A DNA stretch of 64,000 nucleotides from assembly GCF_014698035.1 (NCBI RefSeq), contig NZ_JACJSF010000023.1, positions 40,160-104,159 on the forward strand. Reading direction: 5' to 3'. Position 1 is the first letter of the stretch; every line of letters starts with the position of its first letter. The stretch comes from Desmonostoc muscorum FACHB-395 (GTDB lineage Bacteria; Cyanobacteriota; Cyanobacteriia; Cyanobacteriales; Nostocaceae). The notes below the pieces were generated by a model that saw only the letters and a program-made list of their open reading frames with translations, was not told the DNA's origin and searched no databases. Both the position numbers and the translations under genes were made by a program. Below are positions 42,548 through 52,046 of this stretch, piece by piece.

Positions 42548-43537
42548 ATGAAACTAAGTATATTAATACTCGCCTACAATCATGAAAGATTTATTACTCA
42601 GGCGCTAGATAGTGTTCTAATGCAGCAAGTTGATTTTGACTATGAGATTGTGATTGGCGAAGACTGCTCTACAGATAATACGCGAGATATCCTGATTGGA
42701 TATCAACAAGAACATCCAGAGAAAATCCGCTTGTTACTACCTGAAAAAAATTTGGGAATGCATGATAATTTCATTCAAACTTTTAAAGCGTGCCGAGGTA
42801 CATATATAGCGCTTCTTGAAGGAGATGATTACTGGACTTCTCCGGACAAACTACAAAAACAAGTAGATTTTTTAGATACACATACTGACTATACAATCTG
42901 TTTTCATAATGCGTTAATTCTTGATCTAGATGGCAGTACAATGTCTCCTTTTTCTACTGAAAAAAATAAAAATGTTTTTACTCTTGAAGATATACTATCG
43001 TCGAACATGATACCAACTGCTTCAATAATGTTTCGCCAGGGATTAATACACGAATTTCCAAAATGGATTTACGATGTAGATTTAGTAGATTGGACACTGC
43101 AAGTTTTTCTTGCCCAACATGGGAATATTGGATATATAGACGAGTTTTTGAGTGTGTATAGAAAACACCCTGAAGGTAACTGGTCTCGAAAAAGTAGCTT
43201 AGAAGCTACTAAAGAGTTAACCAAATTATTTCAATATTTTATTAAATATCTACATTTGGATTCTAAAAATCAAAGAAAGGTTAGAGTTAACTTATCAAAA
43301 TATTATGTTGAGCTGGTAATATTTTACAAGCAAGATGGAGATATAAAAAACGCTCGTAAGTATATTAATAAATTGTTATTAAATGACTTGTTAAATAATA
43401 GGATATTAAGTATACTATCAATTAAAGTATCGTTCATACTTCAAATATATACTCCATTTATATACAAATTTTTTAAATGGTTAAAATATAGGTTTATAGC
43501 AGCTTTTGGTAATTCTGTTGTAGAAGATAGACGTTAG
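42548..43537 (+). CDS. GT2 family glycosyltransferase
   Basis: A 329-residue GT-A enzyme. LSILILAYNHERFITQALDS is the family-2 start, VIGEDCSTDNTRDI binds the nucleotide, and LLEGDDYW supplies the DxD-type metal site. The second half has SVYRKHPEGNWS, common in the group that adds sugars from UDP or dTDP donors, then a helical AT-rich tail ending in a hydrophobic patch (ILSIKVSFILQIYTPFIY) that may attach to the membrane. ATG 42548, preceded by no strong ribosome site; an upstream TTG at 42518 is not favoured. First transferase of the array. Confidence 0.9.
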   Translation: MKLSILILAYNHERFITQALDSVLMQQVDFDYEIVIGEDCSTDNTRDILIGYQQEHPEKIRLLLPEKNLGMHDNFIQTFKACRGTYIALLEGDDYWTSPDKLQKQVDFLDTHTDYTICFHNALILDLDGSTMSPFSTEKNKNVFTLEDILSSNMIPTASIMFRQGLIHEFPKWIYDVDLVDWTLQVFLAQHGNIGYIDEFLSVYRKHPEGNWSRKSSLEATKELTKLFQYFIKYLHLDSKNQRKVRVNLSKYYVELVIFYKQDGDIKNARKYINKLLLNDLLNNRILSILSIKVSFILQIYTPFIYKFFKWLKYRFIAAFGNSVVEDRR

Positions 43538-43642
43538 GGAGGAGAGAAAAGAAGCGGTTATGAAACTAATAACCTTGATAAAGCATTAGGCAAAACTTTA
43601 CTAAAATTAATTCTACAAACATCAAAAATATAATTATTATAT

Positions 43643-44542
43643 ATGGAATTGTTAGTCAGTGTGATTATCTGTACACATAATCCTCGTAAGGATTACTTGG
43701 ACAGAGTGCTAGCAGCGCTTCAAGAACAAACTCTGTCGATAAATTTATGGGAGTTATTACTAATTGATAATGCTAGCGATCAAATCCTATCCTCAGAATT
43801 TGATTTAACTTGGCATCCAAATGCTTGTTATGTTCGAGAAGATCAATTAGGTTTAACTCCAGCGCGATTACGAGGAATTAAAGAAGCACTAGGGCAAACT
43901 TTAGTCTTCGTTGATGATGATAATATCCTAGATTCTGACTACCTTGAAATAGCTTTACAAATTAGTAAAGATTATCAATTCATTGGTGCTTGGGGTGGAC
44001 AAATTCGACCAGAATTTGAGATTGAACCACCTGAATGGACAAAGCAATATTGGGAAATGCTAGCAATTCGAGAATTTAATCAAGATAAGTGGTCAAACTT
44101 GCTTTATGAAACAACGCCTTGTGGCGCTGGGCTTTGTATTCGTAAATTTGTGGCTGAAAAGTATGCTGAATCAGTGTGTACTCAAACCGAGCGAATCAAT
44201 TTAGATCGTAAGGGTAAACAGTTAACTTCCGGCGGAGATTCAGATTTAGCTTATACAGCTTGTGATGTGGGTTTAGGTACAGGTCAATTTACAGCGCTCA
44301 AAATGACCCATTTGATTCCAGCCTTTCGCCTGCAACTGGATTATCTTGAGAGATTAGCTGAAGGACTGAGTTATTCGCACACCATTTTACATTCTTTTAG
44401 AGGCGAAGTACCCACAAAAATGTCTTGGCGAAGAAAAGTTTTTCAATATTATGTTCGCTGGCGTTTAGCTCCTAATCAGCGTCGTCTTTACAATGCTTCT
44501 CAGAGAGGATTACAGATGGCACTGAGAGAACTAACTTATTGA
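43643..44542 (+). CDS. GT2 family glycosyltransferase
   Basis: A 299-residue GT-A enzyme with VSVIICTHNPRKDYLDRVL at the start, LLLIDNASDQ, and VFVDDDNILDSDYL as the DxD metal site (~89-102). The central CGAGLCIRK and GGDSDLAY stretches are typical of family-2 acceptor regions. No membrane helix is predicted, so it is probably soluble or peripheral. ATG at 43643. Adds one sugar to the growing unit; donor and linkage cannot be read. Gap of 105 bases from the previous gene contains only a short frame. Confidence 0.9.
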   Translation: MELLVSVIICTHNPRKDYLDRVLAALQEQTLSINLWELLLIDNASDQILSSEFDLTWHPNACYVREDQLGLTPARLRGIKEALGQTLVFVDDDNILDSDYLEIALQISKDYQFIGAWGGQIRPEFEIEPPEWTKQYWEMLAIREFNQDKWSNLLYETTPCGAGLCIRKFVAEKYAESVCTQTERINLDRKGKQLTSGGDSDLAYTACDVGLGTGQFTALKMTHLIPAFRLQLDYLERLAEGLSYSHTILHSFRGEVPTKMSWRRKVFQYYVRWRLAPNQRRLYNASQRGLQMALRELTY

Positions 44543-44612
44543 TCTTTCTTCAACAGTATTTTCTTGAACTTAAAGCTAAACGATACATTGAGCTATAACA
44601 ACAAGTTTAGCA

Positions 44613-44735
44613 ATGATTTTGAGAGCGATTTCTACAGGTGATCGCATCAGTGAAAATTGTCCATTTGCAGCAACACCCATTTTAGACATTATCCTCAGTC
44701 ACTTCTTGGTAAATGCTATGAATAGGCAACAATAA
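44613..44735 (+). CDS. Candidate 40-residue small ORF coupled to next gene
   Basis: ATG 44613 opens a 40-codon frame (starting MILRAISTGDRISENCPFAA) that ends in TAA at 44733-44735. The last base of the stop is the first base of the next gene's ATG (TAATG), an arrangement typical of translational coupling. No ribosome site stands out and I recognise no family. It could be a genuine small protein, a leader that loads ribosomes onto the next gene, or a relic. Confidence 0.3.
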   Translation: MILRAISTGDRISENCPFAATPILDIILSHFLVNAMNRQQ

Positions 44736-45898
44736 TGCAAAAGCATATTCTTTTAGTTTCTTTCCTACCACCAATGCCAGGAACTGGTAGTCCTATTATT
44801 TTAAAAAGACATCTCAGTCAACTTGAGCTTCAAGGCTGGAAAATATCAATTGTAGTACCAGAATCATCTCTAAGCAATACAAATAAATTTTCCAGTTCGT
44901 GGCAAATTATTCCTTTAACTGGTCGCAAATGGTGGTGGCCTCCTGTTAGACGGGAAAATTCAGGGCTATTAAAAATGCGTCTACCTCTTTGGCGATGGGA
45001 GTGTGAGCAATATCTAGTAAAAGAGCGACCCTCAGTAATTTTGACGTGTCTTTGGGATATCTATCCTCTATTAGCTTTGCATCTATCACAAAGTTGGAAT
45101 GTTCCTCTATCAGTCATAATTCACGACCAAGAAGAAGTATGGACGAAATCAGAAGATGAACGTTGCCGCATTAGGCAACGCTCTCTAACTATACTTAACA
45201 AAGCAGCTAGAATCTGGCCGGTTTCGTCAGAGCTTGCAAAAGTTTACAACCTTAACAATAGCGAAAAAATTTCTGTCCTTTACCCCATTCCTGAAAAAAT
45301 CAATTGCAGTTTTGTGGAATGGAAAAGTAATTTCCAGTCCCATCCTGTTGTTGCTCATGCTGGAAGCTTACATCCATTTCAATTTACTAACTTTCTAATC
45401 CTTGCTCAAACTCTACAAAAAATAAATGGGATACTTTTAATCATTGCTTCTGGTGATAATCCTACTTTAGCTAAGTTGCTTGATATATGCCCCAATGTAA
45501 AATATCATGAGCCTTTTGAGCAAAATAAAGATGTTATAAATTTTCTATTAGATAATGCTAGTTGTATATTGGTATCCTACTCCTTTTCTCTAGTTGAACA
45601 ACCTTGGGCAGCCACTAGTTTTCCGAGCAAGTTAGTTGAGTTTTCAAAATTAGGTTTACCAATCCTTATTTTGTCACCTCGCTCTACAGCAATATCTGAG
45701 TGGGCTGAGAGAAATCAGTGGCTTGCACACATTACCCAACTAGATAATGCAGAAATTTTGAATACTTTAGTCAAGCTGACAAACCAAGAAACTTGGATGC
45801 AAATGTCTGACCAAACACAAAAATTTGCTCTTCATGAATTCAATCCAGAACGTATTCATTCACAGTTTATGTTTGAGTTACCTGATCAGGCATTTTAA
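44735..45898 (+). CDS. GT-B glycosyltransferase (GT4-like)
   Basis: A 387-residue GT-B enzyme, divergent from the usual GT4 pattern. N-domain HILLVSFLPPMPGTGSPIIL, middle VIIHDQEEVWTKSEDERC, C-domain VVAHAGSLHPFQFTNFL and the sugar-nucleotide site WAATSFPSKLVEFSKLGLPI. No classical E-x7-E is seen; Ser/Lys residues stand at this place, as in WcaI-like enzymes. ATG 44735 overlaps the stop of a 40-codon frame. Cytoplasmic, one transfer step in the repeat unit. The donor is unknown. Confidence 0.85.
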   Translation: MQKHILLVSFLPPMPGTGSPIILKRHLSQLELQGWKISIVVPESSLSNTNKFSSSWQIIPLTGRKWWWPPVRRENSGLLKMRLPLWRWECEQYLVKERPSVILTCLWDIYPLLALHLSQSWNVPLSVIIHDQEEVWTKSEDERCRIRQRSLTILNKAARIWPVSSELAKVYNLNNSEKISVLYPIPEKINCSFVEWKSNFQSHPVVAHAGSLHPFQFTNFLILAQTLQKINGILLIIASGDNPTLAKLLDICPNVKYHEPFEQNKDVINFLLDNASCILVSYSFSLVEQPWAATSFPSKLVEFSKLGLPILILSPRSTAISEWAERNQWLAHITQLDNAEILNTLVKLTNQETWMQMSDQTQKFALHEFNPERIHSQFMFELPDQAF

Positions 45899-46104
45899 TA
45901 TTAATAAAAAACATTGCATAATGTGTTACAAATAAACATAATAATTAAAAACAAATTTTATTTATATTGATTTCAATAATATATTTTATCTACCTATATC
46001 AAAATTGTAGAAGATGTATATAAATTATTGCTATACACTTGAAGAAAAGCAAAATACTAAGTGTTCAAGTCTAAAATTGATAGTTTTTGGGATTCGGTGA
46101 TTGC

Positions 46105-47430
46105 ATGAAATTACTATTCATTATCCCCGAATATCCACCTTGCTCTGGTGGTGGAATAGCTACTTTTTATAGTAACCTGCTACCAGAACTTTCTCGTCAA
46201 GGACATCAAGTTCGTGTAGTAGTGGGTAGTGCCTTTTCACCAGCACTAACCGACTATCAGGTAAACGGATTAACTATAGAATTTCTCAAACCCCAAGCAG
46301 TAAATGCTAATCTTGCAAAATTTAATCGTTACCATGCAATTCCAGAATTTCAACGTCATCTTGCAGCTGCTTGGACAATATGGGAACAAGTAAACGGAGG
46401 TCAAGAATACGACTTAGTTGAAACAACAGATTGGGGTATGTTGTTTGCCCCTTGGATTGTCTCAGAAAACAGTCCACCCACCGTTGTTCAACTTCATGCC
46501 AGCATTGGTCAAATAGATTTTTCTGATCCTCAACTTGATAATCAACTCCAAGGTAGTTTGATTCGTTTATTAGAATTAAATCTACTATCGCTAGCAGATG
46601 AGTTACAAGCTAACAGTCAGTCTAATGCTAAGATTTGGCAACAGATGACTGGCAGAGATGTTACCTATATTCCACCAGCTCTGTCTTCTAAGGCTATTAC
46701 TAAACCATTAAATAAATCTGCCAATGGTTTAGTGGTAGGACGGATTCAGCACTGGAAAGGGCCAACAATTCTCTGTGAGGCCCTAAGATTACTGGGGGAA
46801 AAATCACCTACTATCGACTGGATTGGTCGTGATACAGTTTATCGGGATTCAAAAACTTTGATGTCTGCCTATCTTACACAGACCTATCCTGATATGTGGG
46901 GAAAAAAAATTCAGCCATTAGGAACTTTCTCTATAGAAGAAACTTGCCAACTTCAAGCAATGGCAAACTTCATTCTTGTACCGTCTATTTGGGACGTATT
47001 TAACTACACCTGTGTAGAAGGAATGGCTCAAGGACAGCTTGTATTGTGTTCTCAGGGAGCTGGAGCAGCTGATTTGATTACTGATGGAGTCAATGGTTTA
47101 ACTTTTAAAGTAGGTGATCCCCAAAGTTTAGCAAAAGGCTTGGATACTCTGCTGAGTTGGAGTGTCGCAAAACGAGAAGAAATTGGCAAGGCTGCTCAAG
47201 AAACTGTCAAGACAAAACTTGCACCAGCTAAAATTGCCCAACAAAGAATTGAAATTTATGAAAAGCTGATCAATAATGGTAGATTTCCAAATCGTCCTAA
47301 TTCTTGGTTAATTGATGCTGTTTCTCCTACACAGCCTTTAGAAAAACCATTAGCATTTCTTGATCTTCTATCTTTGCGTGAGTTAAGTAATTATCTGTGG
47401 AAACGCAGTCTGCAAAAATTTCTAAGTTGA
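46105..47430 (+). CDS. GT4 family glycosyltransferase
   Basis: A 441-residue GT-B enzyme. LLFIIPEYPPCSGGGIATFY is a typical GT4 start, PTVVQLHASIGQIDF the hinge region, LVVGRIQHWKGPTILCEAL the start of the C-domain, and SIWDVFNYTCVEGMAQGQL the sugar-nucleotide site, with Asp in place of the first Glu of E-x7-E. I use ATG 46105; the frame opens at TTG 46087. A ~205-base AT-rich gap precedes it and it is followed by the next transferase after only five bases. Confidence 0.9.
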   Translation: MKLLFIIPEYPPCSGGGIATFYSNLLPELSRQGHQVRVVVGSAFSPALTDYQVNGLTIEFLKPQAVNANLAKFNRYHAIPEFQRHLAAAWTIWEQVNGGQEYDLVETTDWGMLFAPWIVSENSPPTVVQLHASIGQIDFSDPQLDNQLQGSLIRLLELNLLSLADELQANSQSNAKIWQQMTGRDVTYIPPALSSKAITKPLNKSANGLVVGRIQHWKGPTILCEALRLLGEKSPTIDWIGRDTVYRDSKTLMSAYLTQTYPDMWGKKIQPLGTFSIEETCQLQAMANFILVPSIWDVFNYTCVEGMAQGQLVLCSQGAGAADLITDGVNGLTFKVGDPQSLAKGLDTLLSWSVAKREEIGKAAQETVKTKLAPAKIAQQRIEIYEKLINNGRFPNRPNSWLIDAVSPTQPLEKPLAFLDLLSLRELSNYLWKRSLQKFLS

Positions 47431-47435
47431 TAGCT

Positions 47436-48371
47436 ATGACTCATCCTTCCTTAGCTTTATGTATTCCTGCTTACAATGCTACAGCTTACCTACCGCGATT
47501 ACTTGAGTCTGCCTTAGCACAGACAATTCCGTTCGATGAAATCTGGGTTTATGATGATTGCAGCACCGATGAAACGGGGAAAGTCGCTGCTGAGTTTGGA
47601 GCTAAAGTGATTAGAGGAGAAATAAATCGCGGCTGTTCTCACGGTAAAAATGTGCTAGCTGAACACACAACTTGTGAGTGGATTCATTTCCATGATGCTG
47701 ATGATGCCCTATATCCAAATTTTGTAGAAAAAGCTCATCAATGGATGGCGTTAGAGAATCCCCCAGATGTTGTGCTATTCAATTATGAATGGCGACGGGA
47801 TGATACTGGAGAGTTGCTCGGCATTTGCAAGTTTGATGATGCTGAATTGAGACGAGATGCGATCGCATACACAATTCGACAACAAATTAATCCCTTTTGT
47901 GGGTTGTATCGTCGTTCGGCATACCTGCAAGCGGGTGGTTATGATACTGATCCATTAGTACTTTACAATGAGGATGTAGCATTCCATTGTCGAATGGCGA
48001 TCGCAGGCTTAAAGTTTGCGGCTGATTCTAATATTACGATCATTAATTACTCTCGAGATAATTCGATGTCCTCTGCTAACCAAATTAAATGTGCCAAAGC
48101 ACAATTTCATGTTATGCAGAAGGTAGCTGAATCTGTCCAAGGGCAATATTCTCATGAAATTGCTCAAAAGCTTTGGGGGATTGCCGCAGTTGCTGCTGCT
48201 TATCTAGACTGGAAAACAGCTGACAAATGTGTGGATTTAGCTATGTCTCTTTGTAGTAAAGTTCCAAATAATTTCAGTGCTTCGTTTCGATTTTTATGTA
48301 ATTGTAATCCTTATTTTGCTATTCGCTTAAGAGAGTGGTTAATCAGATTCTTTAAGCCACAGCTTCGCTAG
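47436..48371 (+). CDS. GT2 family glycosyltransferase
   Basis: A 311-residue GT-A enzyme: LALCIPAYNATAYLPRLLES, IWVYDDCSTDETGKVAAEFG and the metal site IHFHDADDAL (~85-94), with GGYDTDPLVLYNEDVAFHCR as the acceptor-side motif containing the likely catalytic acid pair ED. ATG 47436 lies five bases after the stop of the preceding gene; a GTG at 47397 would overlap that gene and is not favoured. Transfers one sugar to the lipid-linked unit; specificity unknown. Confidence 0.9.
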   Translation: MTHPSLALCIPAYNATAYLPRLLESALAQTIPFDEIWVYDDCSTDETGKVAAEFGAKVIRGEINRGCSHGKNVLAEHTTCEWIHFHDADDALYPNFVEKAHQWMALENPPDVVLFNYEWRRDDTGELLGICKFDDAELRRDAIAYTIRQQINPFCGLYRRSAYLQAGGYDTDPLVLYNEDVAFHCRMAIAGLKFAADSNITIINYSRDNSMSSANQIKCAKAQFHVMQKVAESVQGQYSHEIAQKLWGIAAVAAAYLDWKTADKCVDLAMSLCSKVPNNFSASFRFLCNCNPYFAIRLREWLIRFFKPQLR

Positions 48372-48429
48372 TAAATCACTAATCAATTTTTGTATTCTAA
48401 TCTGATAATATTAATTACTAATTAAATTG

Positions 48430-49443
48430 ATGAATTCCTTAGTCTCTATACTTATACCATGCTACAATGCAGAACCATGGTTAGCAGAAACATTAGAATC
48501 TGCTTTACAGCAAACTTGGAAAAATACAGAAATAATCGTAGTAGATGATGGCTCAAGTGATGGAAGTTTGGCAGTTGCTAAGAAATTTGAGTCAAACGGC
48601 GTTAAAGTTATCAGCCAGACTAATAAGGGAGCAAGTGCGGCAAGAAATCGAGCGCTTCAAGAAGCACAAGGAGACTTCATTCAATATCTAGATGCTGACG
48701 ATTTATTAGCACCTGATAAGATAGAGCGTCAAATGCAACTTCTAGATTGCGATCGCAATTCTGATTATATTGTGTCAGGAGCATGGGCAAGATTTTACAA
48801 AACTCCCTCAGAAGCTTTGTTTATTCCTCAGCCTCTTTGGGTAGATATGTCGCCCGTTGAGTGGTTGATTTGCGCTTGGGAAGGATACTGGATGATGCAC
48901 CCTGCTGCTTGGTTAGTTCCTCGCAAGATTGCTAACAAGGCTGGTACTTGGATTGAAAACCTATCATTAAATGACGATGGTGAATATTTTTGTCGGATTC
49001 TCCTGGCTAGTCAAGGAGCCAAGTTTAGCTCAGAAGCTAAGTCATATTACAGATCGGGCAACTCTAATAGTCTTAGTGGTTCCAAATCTCGTAAAGCCTG
49101 GGAATCTGCTTTTCTAACTCTAGAACTTAGTACCAATAATCTCTTATTAAAAGAAGACAGCCCACGTACACGCCATGCTTGTGCTACTGTTTTTCAACGC
49201 TTTATTTACGAAGTTTACCCTGATGTGCCAGACCTGCAAAAGAAAGCAGAAGCCAAGGTGCAACAGTTGGGTGGTTCTGACCTCACACCTTCAGGCGGCC
49301 CAATGTTTAAACTAGTCTCTGCTTTTTTGGGCTGGAAATTGGCAAAAAAAGTGCAAAGACGAGTTTATCAATATGGATATGCTAAAGCTGCTCTGGGTTG
49401 GAGGATATCGAAGCTACAAGACAAAATAATGCTTAATTCATAG
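48430..49443 (+). CDS. GT2 family glycosyltransferase
   Basis: A 337-residue GT-A enzyme. SLVSILIPCYNAEPWLAETL at the start, EIIVVDDGSSDGSLAVAKKF for nucleotide binding, FIQYLDADDLLAPDKI for the DxD metal site (~88-103), and LNDDGEYFCR as the acceptor motif. The ~90 C-terminal residues are basic and helical and may contact the membrane or a partner. ATG at 48430, one codon after a TTG. It follows the preceding GT2 by 58 bases and is only distantly similar to it, so it is not a fresh duplication. Confidence 0.9.
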   Translation: MNSLVSILIPCYNAEPWLAETLESALQQTWKNTEIIVVDDGSSDGSLAVAKKFESNGVKVISQTNKGASAARNRALQEAQGDFIQYLDADDLLAPDKIERQMQLLDCDRNSDYIVSGAWARFYKTPSEALFIPQPLWVDMSPVEWLICAWEGYWMMHPAAWLVPRKIANKAGTWIENLSLNDDGEYFCRILLASQGAKFSSEAKSYYRSGNSNSLSGSKSRKAWESAFLTLELSTNNLLLKEDSPRTRHACATVFQRFIYEVYPDVPDLQKKAEAKVQQLGGSDLTPSGGPMFKLVSAFLGWKLAKKVQRRVYQYGYAKAALGWRISKLQDKIMLNS

Positions 49444-49561
49444 ACAGAAAGGTTTGCTAACAAGCCACCAAAAAAGTCAAAAAGAATGGCGGATGCTTGG
49501 TATTATCTAAATAACCTGTAATTATACAACGCCGCTTTAATCAGCTAATTAAAATCAATTA

Positions 49562-50785
49562 ATGGCAAAAATCATTATTTTAATCGGTGGACATATTTGT
49601 ACAGCTCCTCGCCCTCAAAAAGAAGCAGAAACACTAGCTAATGCAGGCCATGATGTTACTGTACATGGCTTTTGGTTTAACCCAGCGTTAGTAGAGCGCG
49701 ATCAGCTCCTCATCACCAATAAAAAATGGCGATTTGCACCCATTATCGACTTTCAACCAACTCGAAAATTCCACAACTGGGCGATTCGGTTTCAGGGACG
49801 TATAGCTAAGGAAAAATACTTGCGTTTCGGTATGTTTTCCCCTGATTTACTTGGTTATGGAACCAAAGCTATGCTCAAAGCTGCCCGGAAAGCTAATGCA
49901 GATTTAACAATTATTCACTCAGAAGGGGGTCTGTGGGTAGGAAACCAACTATTAAATAAAGGTTTTAGAGTCGGGGTGGATTTCGAAGATTGGTTTTCGG
50001 AAGATTTATTACCAGAAGCTCGTGCTACTCGACCAATTGCTCAGTTAAAATTGCTGGAAAGCAGACTAGCTAAAGAGTGTCGTTACTGTCTGACAACTTC
50101 CCATGCTTTAGCCGCAGCATTAGCAAAAGCTTATCAAGTACGCGAACCTACAGTCATTTATAATGCTTTTCCCTGGTCTGAGCGATCGCAAATTGACCAC
50201 CAAAAACGCGATCGCCAAAATCTTAACTTACCATCTCTACATTGGTTTTCCCAAACCATTGGGCCAGGACGTGGACTAGAAATCCTATTCCAATCTTTAC
50301 CCAATATCAATATTCCCTTAGAAATTCATCTGCGAGGTAATTACCCGGAAAGTTCCCGTCAATGGTTAGAACCATTAATACCTGATAAATGGCGCGATCG
50401 CCTTTTCATTCATCCTACTGTTCCCAACACTGAGTTACTATCTCGCATTGCTGAACATGATATTGGCTTGGCTTTGGAGTATAACCATATTCCTAGTCGT
50501 AATCTCACAGTGACAAATAAACTTTTTCAGTATTTACAAGCAGGGTTAGCAGTTATTGCCACTGATACTGCTGGTCAAAGAGAGATTTTATCTAAATATC
50601 CTGGAATTGGTCACTTGATACCTAGTAATAATCCAATAGCACTAGCTCAAGCCATTAATGAATTATTATGTAACCCTGACAAATTGAATACTGCTAAAGC
50701 AGTTTCATTACAAGCTTTTCAAAAACAGTTTTGTTGGGAGCGACAGGTTGATAGATTCAATAAGCTAATTGTTAAAGTAGTTTGA
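49562..50785 (+). CDS. GT-B glycosyltransferase
   Basis: A 407-residue GT-B enzyme with an unusual N-domain: IIILIGGHICTAPRPQKEAETL, VDFEDWFSEDLLPEARATRP in the hinge, C-domain LPSLHWFSQTIGPGRGLEIL, and TVTNKLFQYLQAGLAVI at the sugar-nucleotide site without E-x7-E. The family is recognisable as cluster-type GT4-like proteins, but no characterised match is known to me. Start ATG 49562. Two HIP1-like GCGATCGC sites lie within the gene. One transfer step in the same pathway. Confidence 0.85.
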   Translation: MAKIIILIGGHICTAPRPQKEAETLANAGHDVTVHGFWFNPALVERDQLLITNKKWRFAPIIDFQPTRKFHNWAIRFQGRIAKEKYLRFGMFSPDLLGYGTKAMLKAARKANADLTIIHSEGGLWVGNQLLNKGFRVGVDFEDWFSEDLLPEARATRPIAQLKLLESRLAKECRYCLTTSHALAAALAKAYQVREPTVIYNAFPWSERSQIDHQKRDRQNLNLPSLHWFSQTIGPGRGLEILFQSLPNINIPLEIHLRGNYPESSRQWLEPLIPDKWRDRLFIHPTVPNTELLSRIAEHDIGLALEYNHIPSRNLTVTNKLFQYLQAGLAVIATDTAGQREILSKYPGIGHLIPSNNPIALAQAINELLCNPDKLNTAKAVSLQAFQKQFCWERQVDRFNKLIVKVV

Positions 50786-50891
50786 AATTCAACAGTTTAG
50801 AAATAATTTTCGATTAAAGAGTTTATGAATTATTTATATAGGAGAAGAAATAAAAGATATTTTGGCTCACTTAATAGTCCCATGATAATGC

Positions 50892-51011
50892 TTGTTAAAG
50901 ATACTTATTTGGGCAGCAGCAATTAGTGTTATTCTTATGTTTTATCGATTAATTAAAATTCCTTTAAATGACTGGCGACATCAAATAATAATAACTAAAC
51001 CAGTATCATGA
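50892..51011 (+). CDS. Candidate 39-residue hydrophobic small ORF coupled to next gene
   Basis: TTG 50892 opens 39 codons beginning LLKILIWAAAISVILMFYRL, a single hydrophobic helix followed by a polar tail, and ends in a TGA at 51009-51011 that overlaps the ATG of the next gene as ATGA. An in-frame TAA lies two codons before the TTG. Only a TTG start is available and no strong ribosome site is seen. It may be a small membrane protein, a translation-coupling leader, or the end of a lost membrane protein gene. Confidence 0.35.
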   Translation: MLKILIWAAAISVILMFYRLIKIPLNDWRHQIIITKPVS

Positions 51012-52036
51012 GAATCTTGATTAGCGCCGATCCTGAACTACCAGTACCACCAAAACTTTATGGTGGTATTGAACGTATTGTTGATTTATTGGTTACAGGA
51101 TTACAAACTCGTGGTAATACCGTAGGACTAGTTGCTCACCCTGACTCAACCTCAAAAGTAACTCAATTCTTTCCTTGGCCGGGGAAGCGATCGCAGAACA
51201 AATTTGATGCTTTGCAGAATACAATCACCCTAGGGTCAGCGGTAAAGAAGTTTCAGCCCGACATTATCCATAGTTTCTCTCGCATCCTCTATTTATTACC
51301 TCTGTTACCATCTAGCCTTCCCAAGGTGATGTCTTATCAGCGAGATCCTAACCATCGCACCACTCGGTGGGGTACAAAGCTTGCTAAGGGTTCTCTGACC
51401 TTTACAGGTTGTAGTGATTATATTTGTAGCATCGGACGAACTGCCGGGGGAGTTTGGCATACCATCCACAACTGTGTGGAACTAGAAAAATACACTTTCC
51501 AACCACAGGTAGCTCCCGATGCACCATTGGTATTTCTCGGCAGAGTAGAGCAGATTAAAGGAGCGCATAATGCGATCGCTATTGCAAAAAAAACCGGACG
51601 CAGATTAATCATTGCTGGTAATCACGCCACAACTGGGGAAGCAGGTCAATACTGGCAACAACAAATTCTCCCTCACTTGGGAAAAGATGGAATTGAGTAT
51701 GTTGGGCCTGTCAACGATGCTCAGAAAAATGATCTATTGGGACAAGCTGCTGCCATGATTGTACCAATTGAATGGGAAGAACCTTTTGGTATTGTCTTTG
51801 CGGAAGCCTTGGCTTGTGGTACTCCGGTAATTTCCTGTCCCAGAGGTGCATTGCCAGAGATTGTGCGTCAAGGTATTGACGGTTACTTAATTAACAGTAT
51901 TGACGAAGCAGTTGTTGCTGTTAACCAATTACTAAATATTGATCGTTATCAATGTCGTCAACGGGCTGAAAAACATTTTTCAGCTTCTGTTATTTTAGAT
52001 CAGTACGAAAAACTTTATCATAACCTTTTGTTTTAG
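51008..52036 (+). CDS. GT4 family glycosyltransferase
   Basis: A 342-residue GT-B enzyme. ILISADPELPVPPKLYGGIE matches a widespread GT4 start (VPP-YGG), IIHSFSRILYLLPLLPSS follows, the C-domain begins with LVFLGRVEQIKGAHNAI, and EWEEPFGIVFAEALACGTPV holds the E-x7-E pair (Glu-x-FGIVF-x-Glu). All motifs are intact. ATG at 51008 overlaps the stop of a short hydrophobic frame. Shorter than most GT4 but complete. Followed by the FkbM methyltransferase after ten bases. Confidence 0.92.
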   Translation: MRILISADPELPVPPKLYGGIERIVDLLVTGLQTRGNTVGLVAHPDSTSKVTQFFPWPGKRSQNKFDALQNTITLGSAVKKFQPDIIHSFSRILYLLPLLPSSLPKVMSYQRDPNHRTTRWGTKLAKGSLTFTGCSDYICSIGRTAGGVWHTIHNCVELEKYTFQPQVAPDAPLVFLGRVEQIKGAHNAIAIAKKTGRRLIIAGNHATTGEAGQYWQQQILPHLGKDGIEYVGPVNDAQKNDLLGQAAAMIVPIEWEEPFGIVFAEALACGTPVISCPRGALPEIVRQGIDGYLINSIDEAVVAVNQLLNIDRYQCRQRAEKHFSASVILDQYEKLYHNLLF

Positions 52037-52046
52037 TTAAAAGAAG

